Shown here: positions 1 to 7,236 of the stretch, piece after piece
How positions within the stretch are numbered: position 1 is the first letter of the stretch
Layout: every line of letters starts with the position of its first letter
Assembly (NCBI GenBank): GCA_020723345.1
Contig: DYJA01000038.1
Span: forward strand, 13,137-57,767
DNA length: 44,631 nucleotides
Reading direction: 5' to 3'
Source of the DNA: Candidatus Aquidulcis sp.
Lineage (GTDB): Bacteria > Chloroflexota > Anaerolineae > UBA4142
The notes under the pieces: model-generated
Database searches by the model: none
What the model was told of the DNA's origin: nothing
Seen by the model: the letters and a program-made list of their open reading frames with translations, nothing else
Made by a program: the position numbers and the translations under genes

Positions 1-414
1 TAGTCCGACTTTGTGGATCACGCCCAGGATGTTGCGTTCCGCGACCGGCGCGTCGGGACCCATCACGAAATCGGGTCCGCCGAGCGCGTAAAAGTGCGTC
101 GTGTGATCGGTGACATAGAATGCGCTGTAGAGCAGTTCGCGCAGCAGTTTCGCGGGGCGCGGAATTTCGACGTGATACACCGCGTCCGCGGCTTTCGCGG
201 CTGCCATGTGATGCGCTTCCGGGCAAACGCCGCAGATGCGCCCGGTGATCACCGCCATTTCTTCGATGGGACGCCCGACGCAGAATCGTTCAAAGCCGCG
301 CAATTCGGGAATTTGAAAATACGTGTTCGCGACGTTCCCGTCGTCGTTCAAAAATATTTCAATCTTGCCGTGCCCTTCCAGGCGAGTGATTGGGTCTATG
401 GTTATGCGTTGCAT
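1..414 (-). CDS. mvhA: F420-non-reducing [NiFe]-hydrogenase large subunit, MvhA-type (3' part outside window)
   Basis: Only the first 138 codons are present; the gene runs off the left edge. The protein begins MQRITIDPITRLEGHG and carries the N-terminal nickel-binding L1 motif of [NiFe]-hydrogenase large subunits, RICGVCPEAH (about residues 59-68), so Cys61 and Cys64 would bind the NiFe(CN)2CO centre; Glu13 in RLEGHG is also conserved. By family knowledge it holds the H2-oxidising site and passes electrons to MvhG. The ATG at 414 is preceded by GGAGGTAA at good spacing, and it is the last gene of the hdrCBA-mvhDGA run. The C-terminal L2 motif cannot be checked. Class 3c is inferred from the neighbours (Hdr plus MvhD). 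Confidence 0.93.
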   Translation of the reverse strand, partial: MQRITIDPITRLEGHGKIEIFLNDDGNVANTYFQIPELRGFERFCVGRPIEEMAVITGRICGVCPEAHHMAAAKAADAVYHVEIPRPAKLLRELLYSAFYVTDHTTHFYALGGPDFVMGPDAPVAERNILGVIHKVGL

Positions 415-428
415 GTTACCTCCGTGGT

Positions 429-490
429 CAGTATTCAGTATCCAGTGTTCAGTGACTGAATACTGAACACTGTTTACTGTTTACTGTTTA
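429..490. repeat. CAGTRTTCAGT inverted/tandem repeat element between mvhG and mvhA
   Basis: The gap contains CAGTATTCAGT (429-439) and CAGTGTTCAGT (443-453), followed by their reverse complements (455-465 and 462-472), then tandem TTTACTG units. A hairpin is possible. The repeat runs into mvhG and supplies its TAA stop (488-490). A related TTAACTG array lies at the end of mvhD. Confidence 0.8.
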
Positions 491-1474
491 CTGTTCACTG
501 CTCCACGCCGCCTTGCTTGCCCTCAACAACGACCCCGGCATTCCAAAGCGATAGAACATTCCAGCCGGATCGGGAATGCCGTCCAGAATTTTTTCGACTT
601 CGTTGGGATCGCGCGAGTCAATCACCGACGCGACCGCGTTCAACAGGCGCGCGCCGTGATCGGGCGAATCTTCCGTCGCGCCGTAGCAGCCGACGCACGG
701 CACCGCGGCTTTCGGGCAGACCGCGCCGCAACCGCTGCGCGTCGCCGAGCCGCAGCACAGGATTCCTTGTTCGAGCAAACAGATATTCGGATCGGGTTTG
801 AAATCTTGGATGCGCGCGAACTTCACGATCTTTTTCTCGTTGCGCGTGCGCGTACATTCCTCGCACACGCTCGAATTGCCCGCGCCGATCACCGCGCCGG
901 TCGGCGGGAGTTGCGCCTTGCCCTGCAAAACCTGGACGACCAGATCGATCACTGCCGCGATTTGATGCGATTCCGGCGGACAGCCGGGCATGTAGTAGTC
1001 GACCGGCACGACCTGGTTGAGCGATTTGACTGCCGGATAAAGCGTCGGAATCGTGAGTTCGCCTTCGGGCGCGTCGAAGCGCGTCATCGGCAGGGTGTCG
1101 AATGGATTGTCCGTCGAAATCGTGCTGAACGCGGTGTCAATGATCGATTTCGTATTGCTCAGATTGGCGAGTCCGGGAATGCCGCCTTGCGTCGCGCACG
1201 CGCCGAACGCGACGAGGATTTGCGACTTGCGCCGGAGCAGATGCGCGATGTGTTCGTTCTCGTCGTTGCGGATCGCGCCGTTGAACAAGGTCAGCAGGAT
1301 CGACTTGTCCTCCATCGCTTCCACGTCTTTGTATTTCGCGTCCATTGCGACGGGCCAGAAGACGACATCGAAATTCGCGTCCACGTCGAGAATTTTTTCG
1401 TGCGTGTTCAGCACGGCGATTTCGCAGCCGCCGCACGCCGCTGCCCAGTACATTGCGAATTTCGGTTTGCTCAT
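488..1474 (-). CDS. mvhG: F420-non-reducing hydrogenase small (iron-sulfur) subunit, MvhG-type
   Basis: A 328-residue protein of the [NiFe]-hydrogenase small subunit/NuoB-like fold. It should relay electrons from the NiFe centre of MvhA to MvhD through [4Fe-4S] clusters. The N-terminus has the proximal cluster pattern (Cys14 and Cys17 in ACGGCE), then GACATQGG and MPGCPP. A Cys-rich C-terminal half (CEEC, LCCGSATRSGCGAVCP, PCVGCYG) fits the medial and distal clusters. No twin-arginine signal is seen, consistent with a cytoplasmic enzyme. The start ATG at 1474 overlaps the mvhD stop by four bases and is preceded by GGAGGTGG. The last residues (SSEQ) and the stop lie in the adjacent repeat, so the native C-terminus may have been altered. 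Confidence 0.95.
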   Translation of the reverse strand: MSKPKFAMYWAAACGGCEIAVLNTHEKILDVDANFDVVFWPVAMDAKYKDVEAMEDKSILLTLFNGAIRNDENEHIAHLLRRKSQILVAFGACATQGGIPGLANLSNTKSIIDTAFSTISTDNPFDTLPMTRFDAPEGELTIPTLYPAVKSLNQVVPVDYYMPGCPPESHQIAAVIDLVVQVLQGKAQLPPTGAVIGAGNSSVCEECTRTRNEKKIVKFARIQDFKPDPNICLLEQGILCCGSATRSGCGAVCPKAAVPCVGCYGATEDSPDHGARLLNAVASVIDSRDPNEVEKILDGIPDPAGMFYRFGMPGSLLRASKAAWSSEQ

Positions 1475-1938
1475 GCTGCCACCTCCGCAGCCGCCAACTG
1501 TTTACTGTTAACTGTTAACTGTTGACTGCTTTTCCAGTTCAGTGGACCGAGTTTGCGAATCTCTTCCACCATCCGCGTCACTTCGGCGGCGAAGATCGTG
1601 CCTTCTGCCGCGCTCGCCCAGAGCAGTTGGAGCCGTTGGGGTTCAATACCCATTTGCGCGATCAAGCGTCGCATCAAAAGGAAACGGCTCTGCGCTTTAT
1701 AGTTTTGCTCGACGTAGTGGCAATCGCCGGGATGGCAGCCGCTGATCAGCACCGCGTCCGCGCCATTCGCGAACGCTTGCAGCACGAACGTCGTATCGAT
1801 GCGCCCGGAGCACATCAAGCGAATCAACCGAATGTTCGGCGGATATTTCAAGCGCCCCAGCCCCGCCGAGTCCGCCGCGCGGTAACTGCACCAGTTACAA
1901 GTGAAACCGATTATCAAGGGTTCGAATTTGTCATTCAT
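1471..1938 (-). CDS. mvhD: F420-non-reducing hydrogenase delta subunit, MvhD-type [2Fe-2S] protein
   Basis: A 155-residue MvhD-family protein that by homology links the hydrogenase to HdrA through a [2Fe-2S] cluster. Cysteines in the expected order: FTCNWCSY, LMCSGR and GCHPGDCHY. I chose ATG 1938, which has GGAGAT eight bases upstream; in-frame codons further upstream lie in a repeat. The last about 19 residues (SSQQLTVNSKQLAAAEVAA) are encoded by TTAACTG-type tandem repeats and look like a repeat-derived extension rather than family sequence. The stop overlaps the mvhG start as ATGA, indicating translational coupling. Confidence 0.94.
   Translation of the reverse strand: MNDKFEPLIIGFTCNWCSYRAADSAGLGRLKYPPNIRLIRLMCSGRIDTTFVLQAFANGADAVLISGCHPGDCHYVEQNYKAQSRFLLMRRLIAQMGIEPQRLQLLWASAAEGTIFAAEVTRMVEEIRKLGPLNWKSSQQLTVNSKQLAAAEVAA
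1499..1528. repeat. TTTACTG/TTAACTG tandem repeat inside the mvhD 3' end
   Basis: Successive ACTGTTTACTG / TTAACTG / TTGACTG units match the array at 471-490. They are read in frame as part of the MvhD tail, so the same repeat family is intergenic in one place and coding in another. Confidence 0.75.
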
Positions 1939-1963
1939 AGTTTTATCTCCGTGGATCGTGTTC

Positions 1964-2020
1964 CGTGATGCGTGATGCGTGTTCCGTGTTCCGTTCACGT
2001 ATCACGCATCACGCATCACG
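1964..2020. repeat. CGTGATG inverted repeat between hdrA and mvhD
   Basis: CGTGATGCGTGATGCGTG at 1964-1981 is the exact reverse complement of 2003-2020, giving an 18-bp perfect stem with a 21-nt loop of related GTTCCGT units. It fills the only sizeable gap inside the hdr-mvh operon. Similar GTGATGCGTG/CACGAATCACG units reappear at the 3' end of the trypsin-STAND gene (about 30806-30830). Confidence 0.85.
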
Positions 2021-2022
2021 TT

Positions 2023-4050
2023 TCACGCCGGCACTTTCTCCTCCACGCTCGCGCCATTCACATTCAGCAGCATCAATCCATTCAACTGCGCCATGATCTG
2101 CTGGCTGCTGAAGACGGTACCGGCAATCGCGCCGGAGGGACACGCGGCAACGCACGTGCCGCAGCCCTGACAGAGCGCGGGGTTGACTTCGGAGTACGCG
2201 CGCTGTCCGTTTTTCTCGGGAATGTAACTGATCGCTTTGAAGGGACATTGGTTGTTGCAGATGCGGCACGCCGAACAACGATCTTTGTCGATGCTCGCGC
2301 GAATCGGCTCGACCGCGATTTCCTTTTGGTTGATCTTGCCGACGACACGCGCCGCCGCCGCCGCGCCTTGCGCGACGCTCGCCGGAATATCTTTGGGACC
2401 TTGCGCGCAGCCCGCGATGAAAACACCTTCGGTCATCGTCGCGACCGGATCGAGTTTGGGGTGGCGTTCGATGAACCAGCCCGCCGCGCTGCCGGAGATG
2501 CCGAAACGCTGCCCGACTTCTTTCGCGTCGTGGCGCGGTTCCAGCGCGGTCGAGAGCACGACCATATCCACGGGGACGCGTCGTTGTTTGCCGATGAGCG
2601 TATCTTCCGCCTGGATGATCAGTTTTCCTTCTTCGCCCGGCAAGCGCGCGGCGTCGGTCACTTCGGCGACGCGACCGCGCACGAAGAGCGTGCCTTCGCT
2701 CAGGACGCGTTGGTAGAATTCGTCGTAATCCTTGAACGCGGTTCGCATGTCGGTGTAAAAGTTGTACACCGTCGCGCCGGTCTTTTCCTTGATCAGGTGC
2801 GCGAGTTTCAAACTCTGCATGCAGCAGATCACCGAGCAATAATTGTTGTAGTGCTTGTCGCGACTGCCGACGCAGTGAATGATGCCGACCGACTGCGGCG
2901 CGGTGACGCCGTCGCGCAGCACGATCTTGCCGCCGGTCGGTCCGCCCGCGCTGGACAATCGCTCGAACTCCATGCTCGTGAACACATTCGCCAGACGACC
3001 ATACCCGTACTGCGCGATGCGGCGCGGATCGAACGGATCAAAGCCAGTCGCGAGAACGATGTTGCCCACCGGGAACGTGACAAACTCGTCTTGCTGCTTA
3101 AAGTCAATCGCGTTCGACTCGCAAAACTTTTCGCATGCCTTGCAAGTGCCTTTTTGGAAAAACGTGCAGTTCTCGCGATCGAGCACCGGGAATTTCGGAA
3201 CGGCTTGCGGGAACGGCTTGTAGATCGCTTTGCGGTGACCCAGCCCCGCCTCATACGCTTGATCGATCACTTTCTTCGGACATTTGTCCTGGCAGACGCC
3301 GCAGCCCGTGCATTTTTCTTTGTCGACGTAACTGGCTTTTTGGCGCACGGTCACGGTGAAATTACCGACGTACCCAGAGACTTGTGTGACTTCGCTGTAC
3401 GCCATCAAGTTGATATTCGGGTGGTTTCCCACGGAAACCATTTTAGGCGTGAGAATTCAAGCCGAACAATCGAGCGTCGGAAAGGTCTTGTCGAGTTGCG
3501 CCATCCGACCGCCGATGGACGGCTCGCGCTCGACGAGGTAGACCTGGTTGCCGCCGTCCGCGATTTCCAGCGCGGCTTGAATGCCCGCGATGCCGCCGCC
3601 GACGACGAGCGTCGCCGGATGAATCGGCAGGCGCATGGGTTCGAGCGGTTCGTGATAGATCACGCGCTCGACCGCGCCGGCGATAATCGCTTTGGCTTTT
3701 TCGTTTGCCGCGGCTTTGTCGGTGTGAACCCAGGAAACGTGCTCGCGGATCGAGACAAGTTCGCACAGGTACGGATTCAAGCCCGCGCGCTTGCACGAAT
3801 CGCGAAAAGTTTTTTCGTGCAGATGCGGCGAGCACGCCGCGACGACGACGCGCGTCAGCCCCAGTTCCTTGATGTCTTTGGCGATCAGGTCTTGCCCGGG
3901 GCTGGAGCACATGAATCGGTAATCGCGCGCGACGACAACACCGCGCGCTTTCAGTTTTTCGCCTGCCCACTTTGCCACACCAGCAACGTCGACCATTCCG
4001 GCGATGTTGCTGCCGCAGTGGCACACATAAACGCCAATCCGTTCTGTCAT
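2023..4050 (-). CDS. hdrA: Heterodisulfide reductase-like subunit A, probable selenoprotein with in-frame UGA
   Basis: HdrA is the FAD-containing, electron-bifurcating subunit. The reading frame from ATG 4050 (GAGGAGGTGG upstream, ATGA overlap with hdrB) runs to 3457, meets TGA, and continues in the same frame to 2023: 676 codons, about the normal HdrA length. Around the TGA the sequence reads TFPTLDCSA-UGA-ILTPKMVSVGNHPN. Families have Cys at this place (DCxxCILTPKM), and a Sec form is known in methanococci. So Sec198 is predicted. Domains: N-terminal CHCGSN segment, FAD motif VVGGGIAGIQAALE (about residues 143-156), ferredoxin segments CTGCGVCQDKCP and CTFF..CKACEKFC in the middle, and two C-terminal 4Fe-4S motifs CSACRICNNQCP and CQGCGTCVAACP. 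An ordinary nonsense mutation is possible but less likely, since both sides are fully conserved and no frameshift exists. Confidence 0.93.
3423..3459 (-). promoter_or_regulatory. Sec UGA codon and SECIS-like hairpin in hdrA
   Basis: On the coding strand the TGA (3457-3459) is followed, 17 bases later, by GGTTTCC-GTG-GGAAACC (3439 down to 3423), a perfect 7-bp stem with a G-containing three-base loop. The loop lies 24 bases after the UGA, inside the spacing usual for bacterial SECIS elements (roughly 16-37). The hairpin is also coding sequence. SelB recognition cannot be shown by eye. Confidence 0.65.
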
Positions 4051-5042
4051 TGTTCCACCTCCTCGCTGCCAGGCATCACAGGCATCGGCAATGCCTCTTT
4101 CGGGCGGCGCGGCTTGTGCGCAGGTTTGGCTTCTTCCTCGGGCGGCGGCACCTGCACGCCGATGCGCGAAAGCGCCGGACGCGCGTCCACGATTTCCGCG
4201 CCAATGCCCAACGTCGCCGCGTCGAGACCGAACGCCAAGCCCATCATCTGCGTAAAGTACAGCACCGGCACATGATAATCGCCCTTGTAGTACCGATTCA
4301 TCGCGCCCTGGAATCCGTCGAGATTCAATTGGCACATTGGGCAGACGGTCACGATGATGTCCGCGTGGTAGTCCGCCGCGCCTTTGACCAAGCGGCGAAT
4401 CATATCGAACGCGCTCGCTTCGCTGATCTGGGTCATGTGCCCGCCGCAGCAGTGCGCTTTCATCGGATAATCCACGACTTCCGCGCCCAACACTTTCATC
4501 AATTTATCCAACGCGGTTGGATATTCCGGACTGTCGGTTTGTCCGTACACTGCCGGGCGAGTGAGCAGGCAGCCATAGTACGGCGCGATCCGCAAGCCCG
4601 CGAGCGACTTGGTCGCTTGTTGCTCGACGGCTTTGTAGCCAACGTCGTTCACGATCACGTCGAGCAAGTGGCGCGTCTTGACCGTCCCAGGTTTGTAGTG
4701 CAAACCGCCCGCGCCGAGCGCGACGTTGACTTTGTCGGCAAGCGCCGCGTCGTCGGTCAAGTACTTGTCGGCTTTGCTCAAGTTCAGATAACACGCGCTG
4801 CAGGGCGCGACCATTTCGCGCAAGCCATCCGTCTTCGCCGCGAGCGCGAGCGTGCGCGCGATCAGCGAGTACGCCGCCATCCGATTCAGCGCGATGTACT
4901 CCGTCGCGCCGCAGCAATTCCAATCGTCCACCTCGACCAACTCGACGCCGAGTGGTTTGAGAATCGCTTCCATAGATTGCCAGTACGGGTACCCCGCCGC
5001 GCCTTTTTCGAGCGAACAACCGGGGAAAACGCTGTACCTCAT
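4047..5042 (-). CDS. hdrB: Heterodisulfide reductase-like subunit B (CCG-domain protein)
   Basis: A 331-residue HdrB-family protein. In Hdr complexes this subunit carries the two noncubane [4Fe-4S] clusters that reduce the disulfide (or an unknown equivalent in bacteria). Both cysteine-rich CCG modules are visible: WNCCGATEY then APCSACYLNL, and AHCCGGHMTQ then VCPMCQLNL. The N-terminus (MRYSVFPGCSLEKGA) is typical. Start ATG 5042 has GGGAGGTG upstream and overlaps the hdrC stop as ATGA; the stop overlaps the hdrA start in the same way. A Pro/Glu/Lys-rich tail (about the last 35 residues) goes beyond the usual domain. Without coenzyme M/B biosynthesis genes the true disulfide or other acceptor is unknown. 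Confidence 0.94.
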   Translation of the reverse strand: MRYSVFPGCSLEKGAAGYPYWQSMEAILKPLGVELVEVDDWNCCGATEYIALNRMAAYSLIARTLALAAKTDGLREMVAPCSACYLNLSKADKYLTDDAALADKVNVALGAGGLHYKPGTVKTRHLLDVIVNDVGYKAVEQQATKSLAGLRIAPYYGCLLTRPAVYGQTDSPEYPTALDKLMKVLGAEVVDYPMKAHCCGGHMTQISEASAFDMIRRLVKGAADYHADIIVTVCPMCQLNLDGFQGAMNRYYKGDYHVPVLYFTQMMGLAFGLDAATLGIGAEIVDARPALSRIGVQVPPPEEEAKPAHKPRRPKEALPMPVMPGSEEVEQ

Positions 5043-5638
5043 GCGGCACCTCCCATAATCTTGGCATCGTCTTCCGCTTCGATCTCCTTTGCTTTTGCCA
5101 AGATCGCGTGCAAGCCGTCCATCCCCTTGATGCGTTTGGGCGTGAAACCGATCCGCCCTTTCGTCACCATCCCCACGCCCATATCCGCAATCTTGAACAC
5201 TCCAAAAGGGTTGTGCCGGAGCATGTGCTGCGCCATCAGTCCCAGTTCGAACGAGCGTCCATTGTTTTCGACCCAAAAGATAAACGTCTTGGAGAAATCG
5301 GGCGCGATGGACTCGTCGTACAACTTCGACTTGACGGACATGCGTTTGAGCGTGTACATTAAATCGGTGACGTGAATTTCTTGAGGACAGCGCACTGTGC
5401 AGTAGTAGCACGAGACACAGTACCAGGGGGTGTTGCTGCGCAGGACTTGATCCTTCATGCCCGCGCGTACCATCGCAAAGAGATCGCGGGGAGTGTGCTC
5501 CATGTCAGGACCGGACGGGCAGGAACCGCCGCATGTCCCGCATTGGATACACATTTCCAGGTGAGGGTTGCCGGGGGTGGCGGCAATCACCTGATCGAGG
5601 AACGTCTTGGGTGTTCCATTTGACGCAACTTGTTGCAT
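5039..5638 (-). CDS. hdrC: Heterodisulfide reductase-like subunit C (2x[4Fe-4S])
   Basis: A 199-residue HdrC-type ferredoxin-like protein that carries electrons from HdrA to HdrB. Two [4Fe-4S] motifs are present: CIQCGTCGGSCPSG and CVSCYYCTVRCPQE, the second followed by the usual helical region (VTDLMYTLKRMSVKS). Start ATG 5638 is preceded by AAGGAGG at eight bases. First gene of the hdrCBA-mvhDGA operon. The order C-B-A-D-G-A with short overlaps suggests one transcript and a stable MvhADG-HdrABC-like complex. Confidence 0.94.
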   Translation of the reverse strand: MQQVASNGTPKTFLDQVIAATPGNPHLEMCIQCGTCGGSCPSGPDMEHTPRDLFAMVRAGMKDQVLRSNTPWYCVSCYYCTVRCPQEIHVTDLMYTLKRMSVKSKLYDESIAPDFSKTFIFWVENNGRSFELGLMAQHMLRHNPFGVFKIADMGVGMVTKGRIGFTPKRIKGMDGLHAILAKAKEIEAEDDAKIMGGAA

Positions 5639-5677
5639 ACAAGAACCTCCTTCCCAAGTTAGATACGTTCGTCCTAT

Positions 5678-5713
5678 CCTTGCGAAGGGATGTGGCTTTG
5701 AACCTTCGCAAGG
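5678..5713. repeat. CCTTGCGAAGG inverted repeat in the hdrC leader
   Basis: CCTTGCGAAGG (5678-5688) and its reverse complement CCTTCGCAAGG (5703-5713) can form an 11-bp stem with a 14-nt loop. A second copy of the family is at 5949-6008. Confidence 0.75.
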
Positions 5714-5722
5714 GTGAAGGGC

Positions 5723-5762
5723 AAAAAAAGCAATCTCTAGGCGATCACCGCCATGAGATTGC
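5723..5762 (-). terminator. Rho-independent terminator upstream of hdrC
   Basis: On the minus strand GCAATCTC (5762-5755) pairs with GAGATTGC (5737-5730), with an inner GGCG/CGCC stem, followed by seven T (5729-5723). It either ends transcription from the TolB-like gene or acts as an attenuator in the hdr leader, because a possible promoter lies just upstream at 5773-5801. Confidence 0.75.
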
Positions 5763-5772
5763 GTCATCACGT

Positions 5773-5801
5773 ACTATATCCAGAATTCGTCGGGCGAACA
5801 A
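5773..5801 (-). promoter_or_regulatory. Possible sigma70-type promoter for hdrC operon
   Basis: Minus strand TTGTTC (5801-5796), 17-bp spacer, TATAGT (5778-5773). The predicted transcript would meet the 5723-5762 terminator almost at once. Between here and the repeat at 5949 I see only a GGTCAAAA direct repeat (5899-5906 and 5910-5917) and a GGAACTAGTTCC palindrome (5933-5944). Confidence 0.4.
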
Positions 5802-5948
5802 CCAGAACCCCAAGCCACTCCGCCTGAGGTTGACGTCAGCATTTCTGCTGTTGGCATTTCGATTGTACTGGGCATGGGTGCGAATAAAGTGGCTTAAGGG
5901 TCAAAATCCGGTCAAAAATGAATGGTATTTTCGGAACTAGTTCCCCCG

Positions 5949-6008
5949 AACCTTGCGAAGGTTGATTTGAAGACACCAGTCGAACTTGCGATCAACCTTC
6001 GCAAGGTT
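5949..6008. repeat. 18-bp perfect inverted repeat abutting the TolB-like gene stop
   Basis: AACCTTGCGAAGGTTGAT (5949-5966) is the exact reverse complement of 5991-6008, with a 24-nt loop. It begins at the base next to the stop codon of the TolB-like gene. The core CCTTGCGAAGG is shared with 5678-5713. Confidence 0.85.
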
Positions 6009-6956
6009 TCAACGTACAGCGTACGAACAAGCCGGATGCACGCTCACCGCGGTGTCGCCCGATAAATTCACCAACCCCGATCCATCTATGTTGATCGAAA
6101 AGATTTGCGTCTCCGCTTCAAAGATGATACGCGTGCCATCCGACGACCACGTTGGCGCTTGCGCGATCCCGGCATTGTGCGTTACGCGCGTGCCCGGCGC
6201 AGAGCCGTCGACCTGCAAAATGTAAATGTCCCACGCGTGATCGCGCTGCGACAAGAACGCGATGCGCTTGCCGTCCGGCGACCACGCCGCGTCGCGATCC
6301 ATCGCTAGATCGTGCGTCAAGCGACGCAACCCGGAACCGTCGACGCGCATCACGTACAATTCCGAATTGCCGTCGCGATCCGAAGTGAACGCGATTGATT
6401 GTCCGTCCGGCGACCACGCCGGTTCCCAATCGAACGCGGCGTCGTAGGTCAGGCGCGTCACTTGCGAGCCGTCCGCGCGCATTTTGTAGATTTCCCAATT
6501 GCCGTCGCGATTCGACGCAAACGCGAGCCACTGGCTATCTGCCGACCAGGTGGGCTGCCAATCGAACGCCGGATGATGGGTCAAGCGCGTCACGTTCGAT
6601 CCGTTTGCATTCATCGCGTAGATTTCGTAGTTGCCGTCGCGATCCGAGGCGAACGCGATCTGACGACCATCCGGTGACCACACCGGCGTTTTGTCGTCGG
6701 CGCGATTGTCGGTCAGACGTTTCACGTCTGAACCGTCGGCGTTCATCGTGTAAATGTCCAAATAATGCCGCAGGTCGCGATCCGACGCGAACACGATGCG
6801 ATACGCGTTCGCCGCGATGAGCGCGGAAGGCGCGGGGAGTGTCGCGCGCGGCGTGGGCAGCGCGGGCGGCGAAAATGTGACGTTGACGATCGCGCACAAC
6901 ACTTGCGCGGCAAGCAGCAAGACGGCGAGAACGTCTAGTCCCATTCTCGAAAACAT
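6009..6956 (-). CDS. TolB-like WD40/PD40 beta-propeller protein, membrane-anchored
   Basis: A 315-residue exported or membrane-tethered protein with one hydrophobic N-terminal segment (LDVLAVLLLAAQVLCAIVNV), a Pro/Ala/Thr linker, and about six PD40 repeats of the form PxWSPDGxxIAFxSDRDGNxEIYxMxxDGSxxxRLT. This is the TolB-type propeller found in many Chloroflexota surface proteins; the ligand is unknown. I chose ATG 6956 because GGGAGGTG lies six bases upstream; a longer in-frame N-terminus exists but has no such site. A perfect inverted repeat starts immediately after the stop. A TATAAT on the minus strand at 7000-7005 may be its -10 box, although no good -35 is visible. Confidence 0.88.
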   Translation of the reverse strand: MFSRMGLDVLAVLLLAAQVLCAIVNVTFSPPALPTPRATLPAPSALIAANAYRIVFASDRDLRHYLDIYTMNADGSDVKRLTDNRADDKTPVWSPDGRQIAFASDRDGNYEIYAMNANGSNVTRLTHHPAFDWQPTWSADSQWLAFASNRDGNWEIYKMRADGSQVTRLTYDAAFDWEPAWSPDGQSIAFTSDRDGNSELYVMRVDGSGLRRLTHDLAMDRDAAWSPDGKRIAFLSQRDHAWDIYILQVDGSAPGTRVTHNAGIAQAPTWSSDGTRIIFEAETQIFSINIDGSGLVNLSGDTAVSVHPACSYAVR

Positions 6957-7081
6957 CGCGCACCTCCCGTGAGGCAAAAATGCCCTTCTTCCTAATTTGA
7001 TTATAGGACAATCGCGCGCGCGATAGAACAGGTATATCCCTAGCCGCACTTCCCAGGCGTTGGTCTAGGATCGCCTGGCGC

Positions 7082-7119
7082 AAAAAAACCAAGACCTTGC
7101 TTCTAAAGCAAGGTCTTGG
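7082..7119 (-). terminator. Rho-independent terminator after the NarL-type regulator
   Basis: CCAAGACCTTGC (7089-7100) pairs with GCAAGGTCTTGG (7108-7119), a perfect 12-bp stem with a 7-nt loop; on the minus strand it is followed by seven T (7088-7082). Confidence 0.85.
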
Positions 7120-7139
7120 CTGGTTGGTATTCACCCGTA

Positions 7140-7224
7140 TCATTGCGAGGAGTGCGAAGCGGTTACGACGAAGCAATCCAAGTCGCTCGGGGATTGCTTC
7201 AGACGAAAACCGTCCTCGCAATGA
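7140..7224. repeat. CATTGCGAGGA nested palindromic element, copy 1
   Basis: Outer arms TCATTGCGAGGA (7140-7151) and TCCTCGCAATGA (7213-7224); inner arms GAAGCAATCC (7170-7179) and GGATTGCTTC (7191-7200). The same nested design recurs at 30720-30805. It sits between the regulator stop and its terminator. Confidence 0.85.
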
Positions 7225-7236
7225 CGGTAAAAAGCC

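Noticed and set aside
2023-4050. hdrA as two genes or a nonsense pseudogene
   Set aside because: The frame is unbroken across the TGA, the TGA replaces a conserved Cys, both sides are fully conserved, and a SECIS-like hairpin follows. The second part has no ribosome site at its first ATG.
1972-5375. Very long plus-strand open frames opposite the hdr genes
   Set aside because: They are antisense shadows in G+C-rich DNA; the translations are Arg/His/Asp-rich with no motifs, while the minus strand encodes clear Hdr proteins with ribosome sites.
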